Positions 25,616 through 33,131 of a stretch of 64,000 nt of DNA are shown one piece after another. Location: NCBI RefSeq assembly GCF_008017835.1, contig NZ_VRLT01000032.1, positions 1 through 64,000 of the forward strand. The letters run 5' to 3'. This DNA is from Mesonia sp. HuA40 (GTDB lineage Bacteria > Bacteroidota > Bacteroidia > Flavobacteriales > Flavobacteriaceae). Made by a program: the position numbers and the translations under genes. The notes under the pieces were generated by a model. The model did no database searches. It was not told the origin of the DNA and saw only the letters and a program-made list of their open reading frames with translations. Within the stretch, counting starts at the first letter, position 1. The number at the start of each line of letters is the position of its first letter.

Positions 25616-26347
25616 ATGAAAAAAATTACCCTACTTTTTACTTTATTTTTAGCCAGTTTAACGACGATGGCTCAAATAACAATTACCGACCCTGCACAAG
25701 GAGTGACCATTGCAGACGGAGATAATTTTTCATTCTCTACCTTGGGTCAAAAAAATGCAGAGGTACAATTAAAAATAACCAATAACGGCAGTAATACAGT
25801 AAACATTATGGCCGAGGTTACTCAAGTGACAAACTCAGATGGAACCAATCTTCAATTTTGTCTTGGTGACACCTGTTTTAATACAATTTCGGCAGGAGCT
25901 ACCTATCCACAAAACGGAGCTTTAACGCTAGCGCCAGGGGCATCTAATAATGATTTTGACCATTTCTTTAATTCTAACCCAGGAACTGATCCCAACCAGC
26001 CTGTGGTTTATGGTTTTAGATTTTTTGAGGTAGATGCTAACGGTAACGAAATAGGAGACATTCTTTCTTTTACCTATACTTATGATTCTTCTTTAAGTAC
26101 AAATAATTATAACTTAAAAGATATGGGAGTTAACCTAATGGCCTCTACTTTTAAGCAAGAAATAAGTTTTAACGCTCAAGAGATAGGAAAAATTAGCCTA
26201 TATGATTTAACGGGAAAAAGAATAGTATTTCAAAACTATCAAGCCGGACAAAACACTTTATTTTTAGGTGATTTAAAAAGCGGAGTTTACCTTTTAGGTT
26301 TTGAAACTAAAAATCAAAAAGCTACCTTAAAGGTGGTAAAAAAATAA
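25616..26347 (+). CDS. Secreted protein with T9SS type A sorting domain
   Basis: A 243-residue exported protein. The signal peptide is about 1-19 (ending TMAQI). The mature part is a beta-sandwich of about 135 residues with one possible disulfide (Cys pair in FCLGDTCF). The C-terminal 70 residues are a T9SS sorting domain (KISLYDLTGKRIVFQNY, LKSGVYLLGF, ending KVVKK). I recognise no enzyme motif. It sits between two Omp28-type genes (49 bases after the first and 12 bases before the next ATG), so all three are likely an operon forming one surface system. Confidence 0.85.
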   Translation: MKKITLLFTLFLASLTTMAQITITDPAQGVTIADGDNFSFSTLGQKNAEVQLKITNNGSNTVNIMAEVTQVTNSDGTNLQFCLGDTCFNTISAGATYPQNGALTLAPGASNNDFDHFFNSNPGTDPNQPVVYGFRFFEVDANGNEIGDILSFTYTYDSSLSTNNYNLKDMGVNLMASTFKQEISFNAQEIGKISLYDLTGKRIVFQNYQAGQNTLFLGDLKSGVYLLGFETKNQKATLKVVKK

Positions 26348-26359
26348 TTGATTATTAAA

Positions 26360-27409
26360 ATGAATCATTTTAAAACACTCATCCTTGTTTTTTTAATTAG
26401 CCTTAGTTTTACAGGTTGTAAAGAAGATTATACCATTTTACCTTCTGAGGACCCTATTTTGCTAAGCACCAATAATGTCTCGAGTTTAATAGACAATAGC
26501 ATTGTTTTTACGGCCACTAAAGGAGGAGAAGAAATCACAGCGCTCACTACTATTTACGTTAATGGTGAAGCCATTCAAGGCGACACATTTACATCAAATG
26601 AAACCGGTGAATATAGAGCCTATGCCACTTATGACAATTTAAAGTCTAATGAAGTTGTTTTTAATTACCACGATGGTAGCGAAATTAACTTTAAAAAACG
26701 AGTTCTTATTGAAGACTATACAGGTACTTGGTGCGGGTATTGTACACGTGTAGCCAAGGCTATTGAACAAGTTTTTACTAGTACAGACAATGCCGTGGCA
26801 GTGGCCATTCACAGAGATAGCTCAAATCCGAATAGCGCTACTTATGATCCTTTTAATTATGATGCCAGTGTTTTAGAAAACTTATTGAATACACCAGGAT
26901 ATCCTAAAGGATTTTTAAATCGTACCATTTTATGGAAAAATCCAGAAACCGAATATGTAAATCAAGTACTTGATTTAACTCAAGGAGAAAACCCCAAATT
27001 AGGATTAGCCATCACTAATAGTTTAGCAAATAATCAGCTAAATATTGCAGTGAATGTAAAAAAGGCCAAAAATTTTGGAGATTTAAAACTCGTTGTTTAT
27101 GTTTTGGAAAATGGTTTAATTTATGAACAGAAAAATTACACCACTTATTATAACAGCGTAAATCCTGTTCCAGATTTTGAACACAACCATGTTTTAAGAA
27201 GCAGTTTAACTGATTTATTAGGAGATAACATTCCTAAAGAAGAATTTATTAATGATGTGTATAGCGTGAATTACGAAATAGCTGTGCCAAGCAACGTGGA
27301 TAATTCTCAAAATATTGAAGTTGTAGCATTTGTAATTGATGAAGACGGGAAAGCCATTAATGTACGTAAAGCAAATTTAGGAGAAGATCAAGACTTTGAA
27401 CAGATCTAG
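26360..27409 (+). CDS. Omp28-type lipoprotein
   Basis: A 349-residue lipoprotein with lipobox SLSFTGC (Cys about residue 19). Residues about 20-110 form an Ig-like domain. From about residue 115 the Omp28-like domain starts, KRVLIEDYTGTWCGYCTRV, with a thioredoxin-like CGYC pair. There is no T9SS sorting tail, so this copy is lipid-anchored while its sister at 23833 is T9SS-secreted. A TTG at 26348 is in frame, but the ATG at 26360 gives a good signal peptide. It is the last gene of the three-gene cluster and is followed by a strong terminator. Confidence 0.88.
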   Translation: MNHFKTLILVFLISLSFTGCKEDYTILPSEDPILLSTNNVSSLIDNSIVFTATKGGEEITALTTIYVNGEAIQGDTFTSNETGEYRAYATYDNLKSNEVVFNYHDGSEINFKKRVLIEDYTGTWCGYCTRVAKAIEQVFTSTDNAVAVAIHRDSSNPNSATYDPFNYDASVLENLLNTPGYPKGFLNRTILWKNPETEYVNQVLDLTQGENPKLGLAITNSLANNQLNIAVNVKKAKNFGDLKLVVYVLENGLIYEQKNYTTYYNSVNPVPDFEHNHVLRSSLTDLLGDNIPKEEFINDVYSVNYEIAVPSNVDNSQNIEVVAFVIDEDGKAINVRKANLGEDQDFEQI

Positions 27410-27433
27410 GAACACATATAAAATGTTTTAAAC

Positions 27434-27468
27434 AAAAAATCCGCTTCTTGTTCGAAGCGGATTTTTTT
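27434..27468. terminator. Bidirectional terminator
   Basis: AAAAAATCCGCTTC, a 6-base loop, GAAGCGGATTTTTTT. It separates the Omp28 cluster (+) from cmk (-), which converge. Confidence 0.92.
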
Positions 27469-27480
27469 ATGTTCTAAAAT

Positions 27481-28179
27481 TTAGCTGTTTACCTGCCTGA
27501 TTTTGTCAATCGCCATTTGCTTTACAACGGCAAACTGCTCTTTTTCATCCATATTACTATTATCGATCAAAACTGCATCTTCGGCTTGTTTAAGCGGACT
27601 GTCTTCTCTATTACTATCGACATAATCACGTTCTTGAATATTTTTTAATACTTCGATAAACTGAGCTTTTTCTCCTTTAGCTCTCAACTCATCATAGCGC
27701 CTTTTAGCACGGGTATCCGCGGAAGCGGTCATAAAAATCTTAAGTTCAGCTTCGGGGAAAACCACCGTACCAATATCACGACCATCCATTACAATTCCTT
27801 TGTTTTTTCCCAACTCGTGTTGTTGCTTTACCTGCATTTTTCTAACCTCGGGAACAGCCGCAACCGCACTCACAAAATTAGAAACCTTTAAAGTTCTTAT
27901 AGCTTCTTCTATATTCTTACCATTAAGGTAAATTTCGCCGAAGCCTTTATCCTCATTGAAGACAAAACTTAACTTAACATCATTCAATTGCGCTATTAAA
28001 CCCTTACTATCAAAATGATCTTCACTTATAAACCCTTTATTCATAGCGTAATAGGTTACCGCCCGATACATTGCACCTGTATCTACATAAATATATTCTA
28101 ATTCTTTTGCGAGTTGTTTTGCAATAGTGCTTTTTCCTGTGCTTGAATGCCCGTCAATGGCAATGATAATCTTTTTCAA
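27481..28179 (-). CDS. cmk: Cytidylate kinase
   Basis: A CMP/dCMP kinase of the CmkA type, transferring phosphate from ATP to CMP in the cytoplasm. It shows the P-loop IDGHSSTGKST, the substrate-binding VDTGAMYRAVTYYAM, and MDGRDIGTVVFPEA. The open frame extends to an ATG at 28242 and would add 21 residues before the P-loop segment. I prefer a TTG start at 28179, giving MKKIIIAIDGHS, because family members begin about there and a TAATTTTG -7 box lies inside the would-be extension. The start is uncertain. The porQ gene is just upstream on the same strand, a common pairing in Bacteroidota. Confidence 0.88.
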   Translation of the reverse strand: MKKIIIAIDGHSSTGKSTIAKQLAKELEYIYVDTGAMYRAVTYYAMNKGFISEDHFDSKGLIAQLNDVKLSFVFNEDKGFGEIYLNGKNIEEAIRTLKVSNFVSAVAAVPEVRKMQVKQQHELGKNKGIVMDGRDIGTVVFPEAELKIFMTASADTRAKRRYDELRAKGEKAQFIEVLKNIQERDYVDSNREDSPLKQAEDAVLIDNSNMDEKEQFAVVKQMAIDKIRQVNS

Positions 28180-28281
28180 ATCAATATTATTTCTCAAAGC
28201 AAAATTAGCTTTTTTAATTGAATTAAATTCGGCTTGACCCATTTAGAAAGCTAGTTTCAAATACCTAAGTATAAGTATAGG

Positions 28282-29307
28282 TTAATACCTATTTTGCAAA
28301 TCGATAATTAAGCCAAAGAAACTCGCATTTGCAGCGCTACTAAATTGTGCGTAAGTATAACTGAGTCTGATTTTATTAAATTTAATCGATAAGCCTGCAC
28401 TGATCCCGGCGAAAGCTCTTTGGTCGAGTATACGCAACTCTTCTCCCCTACGAAAACTATAACCCAGTCTTAGATTAAAGCCACTTTCAGGAAAAAATTC
28501 GGCACCTACAATGGTATGTCGCAATACATTATTAAAAAAACTAGGATCATCTTTGGTTACATTACCATTGAGATCGATTTCATTTCGGTTAGAATTGCTA
28601 AAGGCTATATTCCATTCTTGAAGGTTCTCAAAAGTTATATGCCAACGAACGGGGATGTTTGATGCGGTTTGCGAAATACCTACTATAAATTCAGTAGGTA
28701 AAGACTCTTGCAGTTCATGGTAGGTTGTAAATTGCGTGCCTAAATTTCGTAGTGCTCCGGCAATCACCAGTTTTAAATCTTCATCATAATAGGTGATTCC
28801 CAGATCTATAGCTCCACCCATCGAGGTGTATTGCTCTAGTTTAGAGGTAATTAATTTAAGATGGGCTCCTATGAAAAAATTTGTTCTCGGTAGGTTATAG
28901 GCATATCCAAAAGACAAGGCGGCTTCCCCACCGCTAAAACTACCAGTTGCATTTCCAAACTCATCGTAACCATCGAAACTTCCATAATTAATATATTGTA
29001 TTCCTGTATGAAAAACTTGGGTTCTTCTATCAAATAAATAAGCATAGGAAGCTGAGCCATAATTTACATCGGCCAGGTAATTGATATAGTTTAGAGAAAT
29101 TTGGTTATCCATTTCGGCATTAATCGCAGCGGGATTGTATAAAGCATCTGTAGGATCATAAGAATATCCTGTAATATTTTTACCTCCTAAAGCAGCTTGC
29201 TTGGGTGATGCCGATAGGTTTAAAAACTGATAAGTTGCTTGTCCTCCTATTTGAGCCGAAAGACGCCAACCCAGTATTAAAAACAAAATAACCCCGTATT
29301 TTTGCAT
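28282..29307 (-). CDS. porQ: Type IX secretion system protein PorQ
   Basis: A 341-residue outer-membrane barrel of the PorV/PorQ family. The signal peptide is about 1-18 (ending RLSAQ). The N-terminal mature segment GGQATYQFLNLSASPKQAALGGKNIT and DPTDALYNPAAIN are typical of PorQ. The rest alternates polar and aromatic residues in a fourteen-strand-like pattern. PorQ anchors the PorZ attachment component of the T9SS at the surface. This fits the two cargo genes with sorting domains a few kilobases away. cmk follows downstream. Confidence 0.9.
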   Translation of the reverse strand: MQKYGVILFLILGWRLSAQIGGQATYQFLNLSASPKQAALGGKNITGYSYDPTDALYNPAAINAEMDNQISLNYINYLADVNYGSASYAYLFDRRTQVFHTGIQYINYGSFDGYDEFGNATGSFSGGEAALSFGYAYNLPRTNFFIGAHLKLITSKLEQYTSMGGAIDLGITYYDEDLKLVIAGALRNLGTQFTTYHELQESLPTEFIVGISQTASNIPVRWHITFENLQEWNIAFSNSNRNEIDLNGNVTKDDPSFFNNVLRHTIVGAEFFPESGFNLRLGYSFRRGEELRILDQRAFAGISAGLSIKFNKIRLSYTYAQFSSAANASFFGLIIDLQNRY

Positions 29308-29389
29308 AGGCGCAAATGTAAGTAATTATAGTATTTAACGTAGGTTTTCTCTAAATATTTTGCTTAGCTGTTTTTGACGAGCACTAAAA

Positions 29390-29427
29390 AAAACACCCTC
29401 ACTTAAAGATATAAATGTGGGTGTTTT
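29390..29427. terminator. Terminator of the repeat-containing lipoprotein gene
   Basis: AAAACACCC (29390-29398) pairs with GGGTGTTTT (29419-29427) over a 20-base loop. It lies just past the stop of the minus-strand lipoprotein gene, with an A-run on the left giving U on the minus transcript. Confidence 0.7.
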
Positions 29428-29453
29428 AATTCAATGACATTTCGTAATAAAGC

Positions 29454-30398
29454 CTAAAAAACTTTAGGGTCTAAATAATCTGGTGTGCCATCGTTATCGG
29501 TATCGATAAAATTAATTTCATCGGCAGTAATAATTCCGTCTTCATTAAGATCATTTACTTCTAATTCATCGGCAGTAGGCACTCCGTCATTGTCATCATC
29601 GGGGTCATTGAAATCTGGTATTCTATCGCCATCACTATCATCATCAAAGAACATATTGTTATTTTTATCTTCTAAATAAGAAGGAATTCCGTCATTATCA
29701 TGATCCATTTGTTTTCCCGCATAAAGTTGGAAGGTAAACATAATAGGTTCATAGGCACGAATACTAGCACTAGGCGGTGTGGCATAATACCCTAGACCAG
29801 ATGGAATAAAAACAGCTCCAATCCCGTAATCATCGGCATAAGAGATGGTTCCATCGTTATTTTCGGTAAAGTCAGACGCTCCGCTAAACTCAATCAATCC
29901 CAACATAAAACCACGAATCACACTTCCATTTAAAGAGGTAGGCAAAGTGAATTCGACGGGATTTACACTACCATCAAAATTATCACCATTTAATCGATAT
30001 CCAGCATAGCCTGCAATAGCGTTATCGGCAAAAGTAGGTTGATACGCTGTTTCTGCTCCTTTTCGCACTTGCAAATAATACAAGGTATAATTTACATCAT
30101 TGGTTGCTATGGTTTTAGACTTTAACTCGGGTGAGTCGAATATAGAAACCTTATTGGCATTAGCTCCCGCTATGGTGTCAAAAACAATATGTTTAAGGCT
30201 TGGATTATTGACATCGGTACGCACTTTGAAAAAATGCGTTTTTAGGTATTCTTCAATTTCAACACGATTTTCCTCGTAAACCTCTGCATAATCTCTCAAT
30301 TTAACCTTACTGCCGCCGTCGTCATCGGAGCTACACGCTGCAATTCCTAAAAGACAAGCAACACCCAGACCGTAAATCCAATTTTTTACTTTCATCAT
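29454..30398 (-). CDS. Lipoprotein with FKBP-like region and calcium-type repeats
   Basis: A 314-residue lipoprotein with lipobox GIAAC (Cys about residue 22) followed by acidic SSDDDGG, a surface-export-like signal in Bacteroidota. Residues about 110-230 resemble an FKBP-type prolyl isomerase domain (GYRLNGDNFDGS, LPTSLNGSVIRGFMLGL, FIPSGLGYYA), probably a divergent or inactive one. From about residue 232 there are repeated Asp-rich DxDxDGxxD motifs (DHDNDGIPSYLED, DSDGDRIPDFNDP, DLNEDGIITADE, DTDNDGTPDYLDP), like thrombospondin type 3/EF-hand calcium sites. It probably sits on the outer membrane. Function is unproven. Confidence 0.82.
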   Translation of the reverse strand: MMKVKNWIYGLGVACLLGIAACSSDDDGGSKVKLRDYAEVYEENRVEIEEYLKTHFFKVRTDVNNPSLKHIVFDTIAGANANKVSIFDSPELKSKTIATNDVNYTLYYLQVRKGAETAYQPTFADNAIAGYAGYRLNGDNFDGSVNPVEFTLPTSLNGSVIRGFMLGLIEFSGASDFTENNDGTISYADDYGIGAVFIPSGLGYYATPPSASIRAYEPIMFTFQLYAGKQMDHDNDGIPSYLEDKNNNMFFDDDSDGDRIPDFNDPDDDNDGVPTADELEVNDLNEDGIITADEINFIDTDNDGTPDYLDPKVF

Positions 30399-30464
30399 TT
30401 CTTAATTTTAAGCCTGCAAGATACAATTTTCTTTTATTTTTGTTTTTAAATGCAAAATAGATTT

Positions 30465-30896
30465 ATGCGAGTAGATAAGTATTTGTGGTGCGTTCGGTAT
30501 TTTAAAACAAGAAGTATTGCTACGCAAGCTTGTAAAAAAGGCCACGTAAAAATAAACGGCGATGCATTAAAACCATCTCGTGAGGTTTACCCAGGAGATG
30601 AAATTGAAGTGCGCAAAAATCAAATTAATTATAAACTGCGTGTGCTCGATTTACCACCATCACGTGTTGGAGCTAAATTGGTTTCGATCTACGCCACCGA
30701 TATTACACCAAAAGAGAATTTAGAAAAGCTCGATTTACTAAAGTATAGCAAGGATTATTACCGAAAGAAAGGGACCGGAAGACCCACAAAAAAAGACCGT
30801 CGTGATATTGATGATTGGTTTGACCAACCCCAAGATCCGAATAAATTAACCGACAACGACTCTAATTTTAAAGAAGATGAAAACAGCCATCCTTAA
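30465..30896 (+). CDS. S4-domain RNA-binding protein (Hsp15/HslR-like)
   Basis: A 143-residue basic protein. The S4 RNA-binding domain fills residues 1-65 (MRVDKYLWCVRYFKTRSIATQACKKGHVKIN in its first part, then a DEIEVRK turn). A lysine-rich tail contains RKKGTGRPTKKDRRDIDD. It resembles Hsp15, which binds stalled 50S subunits with peptidyl-tRNA. An ATG at 30450 is in frame. I chose 30465 because a TATTTTTG -7 box (30435-30442) would leave almost no leader before 30450, and the family starts M-R-hydrophobic-DKYLW. It overlaps the next gene by 20 bases. Confidence 0.88.
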   Translation: MRVDKYLWCVRYFKTRSIATQACKKGHVKINGDALKPSREVYPGDEIEVRKNQINYKLRVLDLPPSRVGAKLVSIYATDITPKENLEKLDLLKYSKDYYRKKGTGRPTKKDRRDIDDWFDQPQDPNKLTDNDSNFKEDENSHP

Positions 30897-31371
30897 CCAA
30901 CAAGAAATTGAATACAAAATAAGACGTATTGCTTTTCAAATTTACGAGAGTAATTTAAATGAATCACAAATAATTCTGGCTGGTATTAAAAACAAAGGTT
31001 TTACTTTCGCTGAAAAAATTAAAACTTGCTTGGAAGAAATAAGTGGTATAAATATTCGGCTAGTGAGTCTAAAATTGGATAAAAAAAATCCGTTAAACGG
31101 AATTGAGGCCAGTATTTCCTCTTCAGAATATAAAAATGAGTCGGTTATAATTGTCGACGATGTATTAAATAGTGGTTCTACCTTGATATACGCCGTTAAT
31201 TTTTTTCTCGACCAACCGGTAAAAAAAATACAAACTGCCGTATTAGTAGATCGAAGTCACAAAAAATACCCTGTTAAAGCAGATTTCGTTGGTTTATCGC
31301 TGTCTACCTCTTTAAGCGAAACGGTAAAAGTTAATTTTGATAGCCCTTACACGGCGTATTTATTAGAGTAA
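30877..31371 (+). CDS. Phosphoribosyltransferase family protein
   Basis: A 164-residue type I phosphoribosyltransferase. The PRPP-binding loop is VIIVDDVLNSGSTL near residue 92. The N-terminal hood and the VLVDRSHKKYPVKADFVG segment resemble PyrR and similar nucleobase transferases. The substrate cannot be fixed; PyrR-like uracil phosphoribosyltransferase is one option. It overlaps the S4 gene by 20 bases (coupled translation) and converges on aroK with a 9-base overlap of the two 3-ends. Confidence 0.85.
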   Translation: MKTAILNQQEIEYKIRRIAFQIYESNLNESQIILAGIKNKGFTFAEKIKTCLEEISGINIRLVSLKLDKKNPLNGIEASISSSEYKNESVIIVDDVLNSGSTLIYAVNFFLDQPVKKIQTAVLVDRSHKKYPVKADFVGLSLSTSLSETVKVNFDSPYTAYLLE

Positions 31372-31878
31372 TTGCTTTAGTGCATTTAATGTATCATCAA
31401 GGTCATTAGATGGTTTTAAACTTAAGTCTGCTTGCTGGTAATAATATTGGCGCTCAAACATATGCTTGCGAATAAAGTCTTCTAGGTCTTCTTCTTTATC
31501 TAAATGAGCAATCATAGGGCGTTTGGCTTTTTCTTTCCATAACACATTCAACAAATAATTTAAATCTCGTTTTATGTAGATACTCTTTAAGTTGGTTGTT
31601 TTTGCAATCAACTCTAAATTATTGCCGTAACAGGGTGTTCCTCCTCCCAAGGCCAAAACAAAATTATCTTGAGTTTTTAATAGTTCTTCAAGCATTTCAT
31701 GTTCAAGTTTACGAAAAAAGATTTCTCCTCGGCTAGAAAAAATAGCGCTTATACTTTTTCCTACTTTTTTTTTGATCTCTAAATCTAAATCAAGATATTT
31801 AAATCCTAACTCCTTAGCTAACAGCCGAGAATAATATGATTTCCCGCTGCCCATATACCCCATCAAAACTATTTTCAT
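31363..31878 (-). CDS. aroK: Shikimate kinase
   Basis: A 171-residue shikimate kinase, which phosphorylates shikimate at O3 in aromatic amino acid synthesis. It shows the P-loop MGYMGSGKSYYSR at residues 5-17, the shikimate-binding DLDLEIKKKVGKSISAIF, the FFRKLEHEML segment and LGGGTPCYG. The open frame runs back to 31974, but the extra 32 residues would overlap the tRNA-Lys promoter and are unlike the family. The ATG at 31878 puts MKIVLMGYMGSGKS at the N-terminus. The 3-end overlaps the convergent phosphoribosyltransferase gene by 9 bases. Confidence 0.92.
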   Translation of the reverse strand: MKIVLMGYMGSGKSYYSRLLAKELGFKYLDLDLEIKKKVGKSISAIFSSRGEIFFRKLEHEMLEELLKTQDNFVLALGGGTPCYGNNLELIAKTTNLKSIYIKRDLNYLLNVLWKEKAKRPMIAHLDKEEDLEDFIRKHMFERQYYYQQADLSLKPSNDLDDTLNALKQLL

Positions 31879-31941
31879 AAACACAAATTTTATTGAATTC
31901 TCTTTTTTTTTGAAATATAGGAAAATTCTCTTATTTTTTTC

Positions 31942-31971
31942 TTGATAATTTGAATATTGATTATATATTTG
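31942..31971 (+). promoter_or_regulatory. tRNA-Lys promoter
   Basis: TTG (31942-31944), a 19-base spacer, TATATTTG (31964-31971), then CACCCGC. It lies 31 bases before the first tRNA-Lys. The TTTGCACCCGC stretch is identical to the distal promoter at 444-474. Confidence 0.85.
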
Positions 31972-32002
31972 CACCCGCGTTCAGGCAATAAAATATTGAA
32001 AA

Positions 32003-32075
32003 GATCTGGTAGCTCAGTTGGTAGAGCATCTCCCTTTTAAGGAGAGGGTCCTGGGTTCGAGCCCCAGCCAGATCA
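32003..32075 (+). tRNA. tRNA-Lys(UUU), copy 1
   Basis: 73 bases with a 7-bp acceptor stem (GATCTGG / CCAGATC), D-arm GCTC...GAGC, anticodon loop CTTTTAA (anticodon TTT) and T-arm CTGGGTTCGAGCCCCAG. The terminal CCA is not encoded after the discriminator A. It is identical to copy 2. Confidence 0.97.
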
Positions 32076-32228
32076 CTTTTTAAGTTCTGATTTTTGTTGA
32101 GCTAAAGATTTATATTAACAATGATCTTTTCACAATTTCAAAAGAAATTATCAACTAAATCAATCAAAGAAACCTGTAATAGGAATTGTTCTTTTTAAAG
32201 TTGTTATAATTAAATGTAACAAAATTAA

Positions 32229-32301
32229 GATCTGGTAGCTCAGTTGGTAGAGCATCTCCCTTTTAAGGAGAGGGTCCTGGGTTCGAGCCCCAGCCAGATC
32301 A
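32229..32301 (+). tRNA. tRNA-Lys(UUU), copy 2
   Basis: Base-for-base identical to copy 1 over all 73 bases, 153 bases further on. The flanking sequences differ. No separate TAnnTTTG element was seen between the copies, so both probably come from the promoter at 31942. A hairpin follows. Confidence 0.97.
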
Positions 32302-32303
32302 CA

Positions 32304-32330
32304 AAACCCTGCTTTTTTTTAGCAGGGTTT
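32304..32330 (+). terminator. Hairpin after tRNA-Lys copy 2
   Basis: AAACCCTGC, a 9-base T-rich loop, GCAGGGTTT: a perfect 9-bp stem 2 bases after the tRNA. Only a short T-rich stretch follows, so it is a moderately convincing terminator or processing signal. Confidence 0.65.
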
Positions 32331-32416
32331 GTTGTTTAAACCATAATTTACCGAAGTAAAATTATACAAAAGTAATTATCTTCACGTGTTTAAGCACTCT
32401 TTTGCACCTTACAAAC

Positions 32417-32500
32417 GCCCAGGTGCTGGAACTGGTAGACAGGCATGGTTGAGGGCCATGTGTTCATTAGAGCGTGTGGGTTCGACTCCCATCCTGGGCA
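32417..32500 (+). tRNA. tRNA-Leu(GAG)
   Basis: 84 bases with a long variable arm, as expected for a class II tRNA. The acceptor is GCCCAGG / CCTGGGC. The anticodon stem is CATGG / CCATG around TTGAGGG, giving anticodon GAG. The T-arm is GTGGGTTCGACTCCCAT. An open frame that spans this locus is spurious. Upstream CTCTTTTGCACC may be a divergent -7 region. Confidence 0.95.
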
Positions 32501-32742
32501 CAATAAAGATCTCTAATACCCTACAATATCTTTATTATAATCCCATACTGAATAGATTTAGGGAAAGAATGGCCTTTTTTAATATCCAATAAAATATTTA
32601 ACAACTCAAGAGATAGTAATACCTATCAGAGAACCAAACTCGGGTTATTACCTTCCTAGATCTGAATTGGGTGCTAAGTATTTTAACTCGTTTATCTCAA
32701 GATTTTCGTGCAACTAAGTGATTTACCACGAATTATTAAAGC
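32501..32742. other. Intergenic region after tRNA-Leu
   Basis: About 240 bases with no gene seen. AATAAAGAT (32502-32510) can pair with ATCTTTATT (32528-32536) just after the tRNA, without a T-run. Confidence 0.4.
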
Positions 32743-32773
32743 AAAAAAAACCGAGCGAATACTCGGTTTTTTT
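32743..32773. terminator. Terminator of the Cys-rich gene
   Basis: AAAAAAAACCGAG, loop CGAATA, CTCGGTTTTTTT. It lies 18 bases past the stop of the minus-strand small gene and is symmetric, so it can act in both directions. Confidence 0.9.
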
Positions 32774-32790
32774 GTTTTCATTTTATATTC

Positions 32791-33036
32791 TTATGCTGCC
32801 GTATCTGGCGCCCAACTCGAACACAACATACCCTCTGCTGCTTTCTGCGGATGCGCACACGTTGGTCCCTCATATCGTAAACAAGTTAAACAATTTCGCT
32901 CGTTTTGAATTTCTGACTTCATATCAAACTGATCGCAAGTATAATTAGCACTCACTTTTACTTCATGAACTTTACATTGCATCGCATCATTTGCATTTTT
33001 ACAATTAACGCAATTATTTCCCATTCTTATAGCCAT
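32791..33036 (-). CDS. Small protein with duplicated four-cysteine module
   Basis: An 81-residue cytoplasmic protein that I do not recognise by name. Eight cysteines fall in two similar modules: C9-x2-C12-x8-C21-x12-C34 followed by DQF, and C49-x2-C52-x7-C60-x11-C72 followed by SSW. This looks like an internal duplication giving two metal sites, zinc or iron-sulfur. A second ATG (Met 5) is possible. The minus strand has TTG-N20-TATATTTG (33062-33092) just upstream and a strong terminator downstream, so this is a real single-gene unit. Confidence 0.75.
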   Translation of the reverse strand: MAIRMGNNCVNCKNANDAMQCKVHEVKVSANYTCDQFDMKSEIQNERNCLTCLRYEGPTCAHPQKAAEGMLCSSWAPDTAA

Positions 33037-33131
33037 AACATTAATTTTTTAAGATTATAACCAAATATAAGATAGATTTGATTTAGAAACAATATAAACA
33101 AAGGCGATCAAGTCTACAGGCACTATCTTAA

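Noticed and set aside
32386-32592. 68-residue open frame across the tRNA-Leu gene
   Set aside because: It is read through a well-formed tRNA and has no protein features.
32708-32948. Two plus-strand open frames opposite the Cys-rich gene
   Set aside because: They run through the terminator at 32743 and are antisense shadows of a gene with conserved Cys spacing, its own promoter and terminator.
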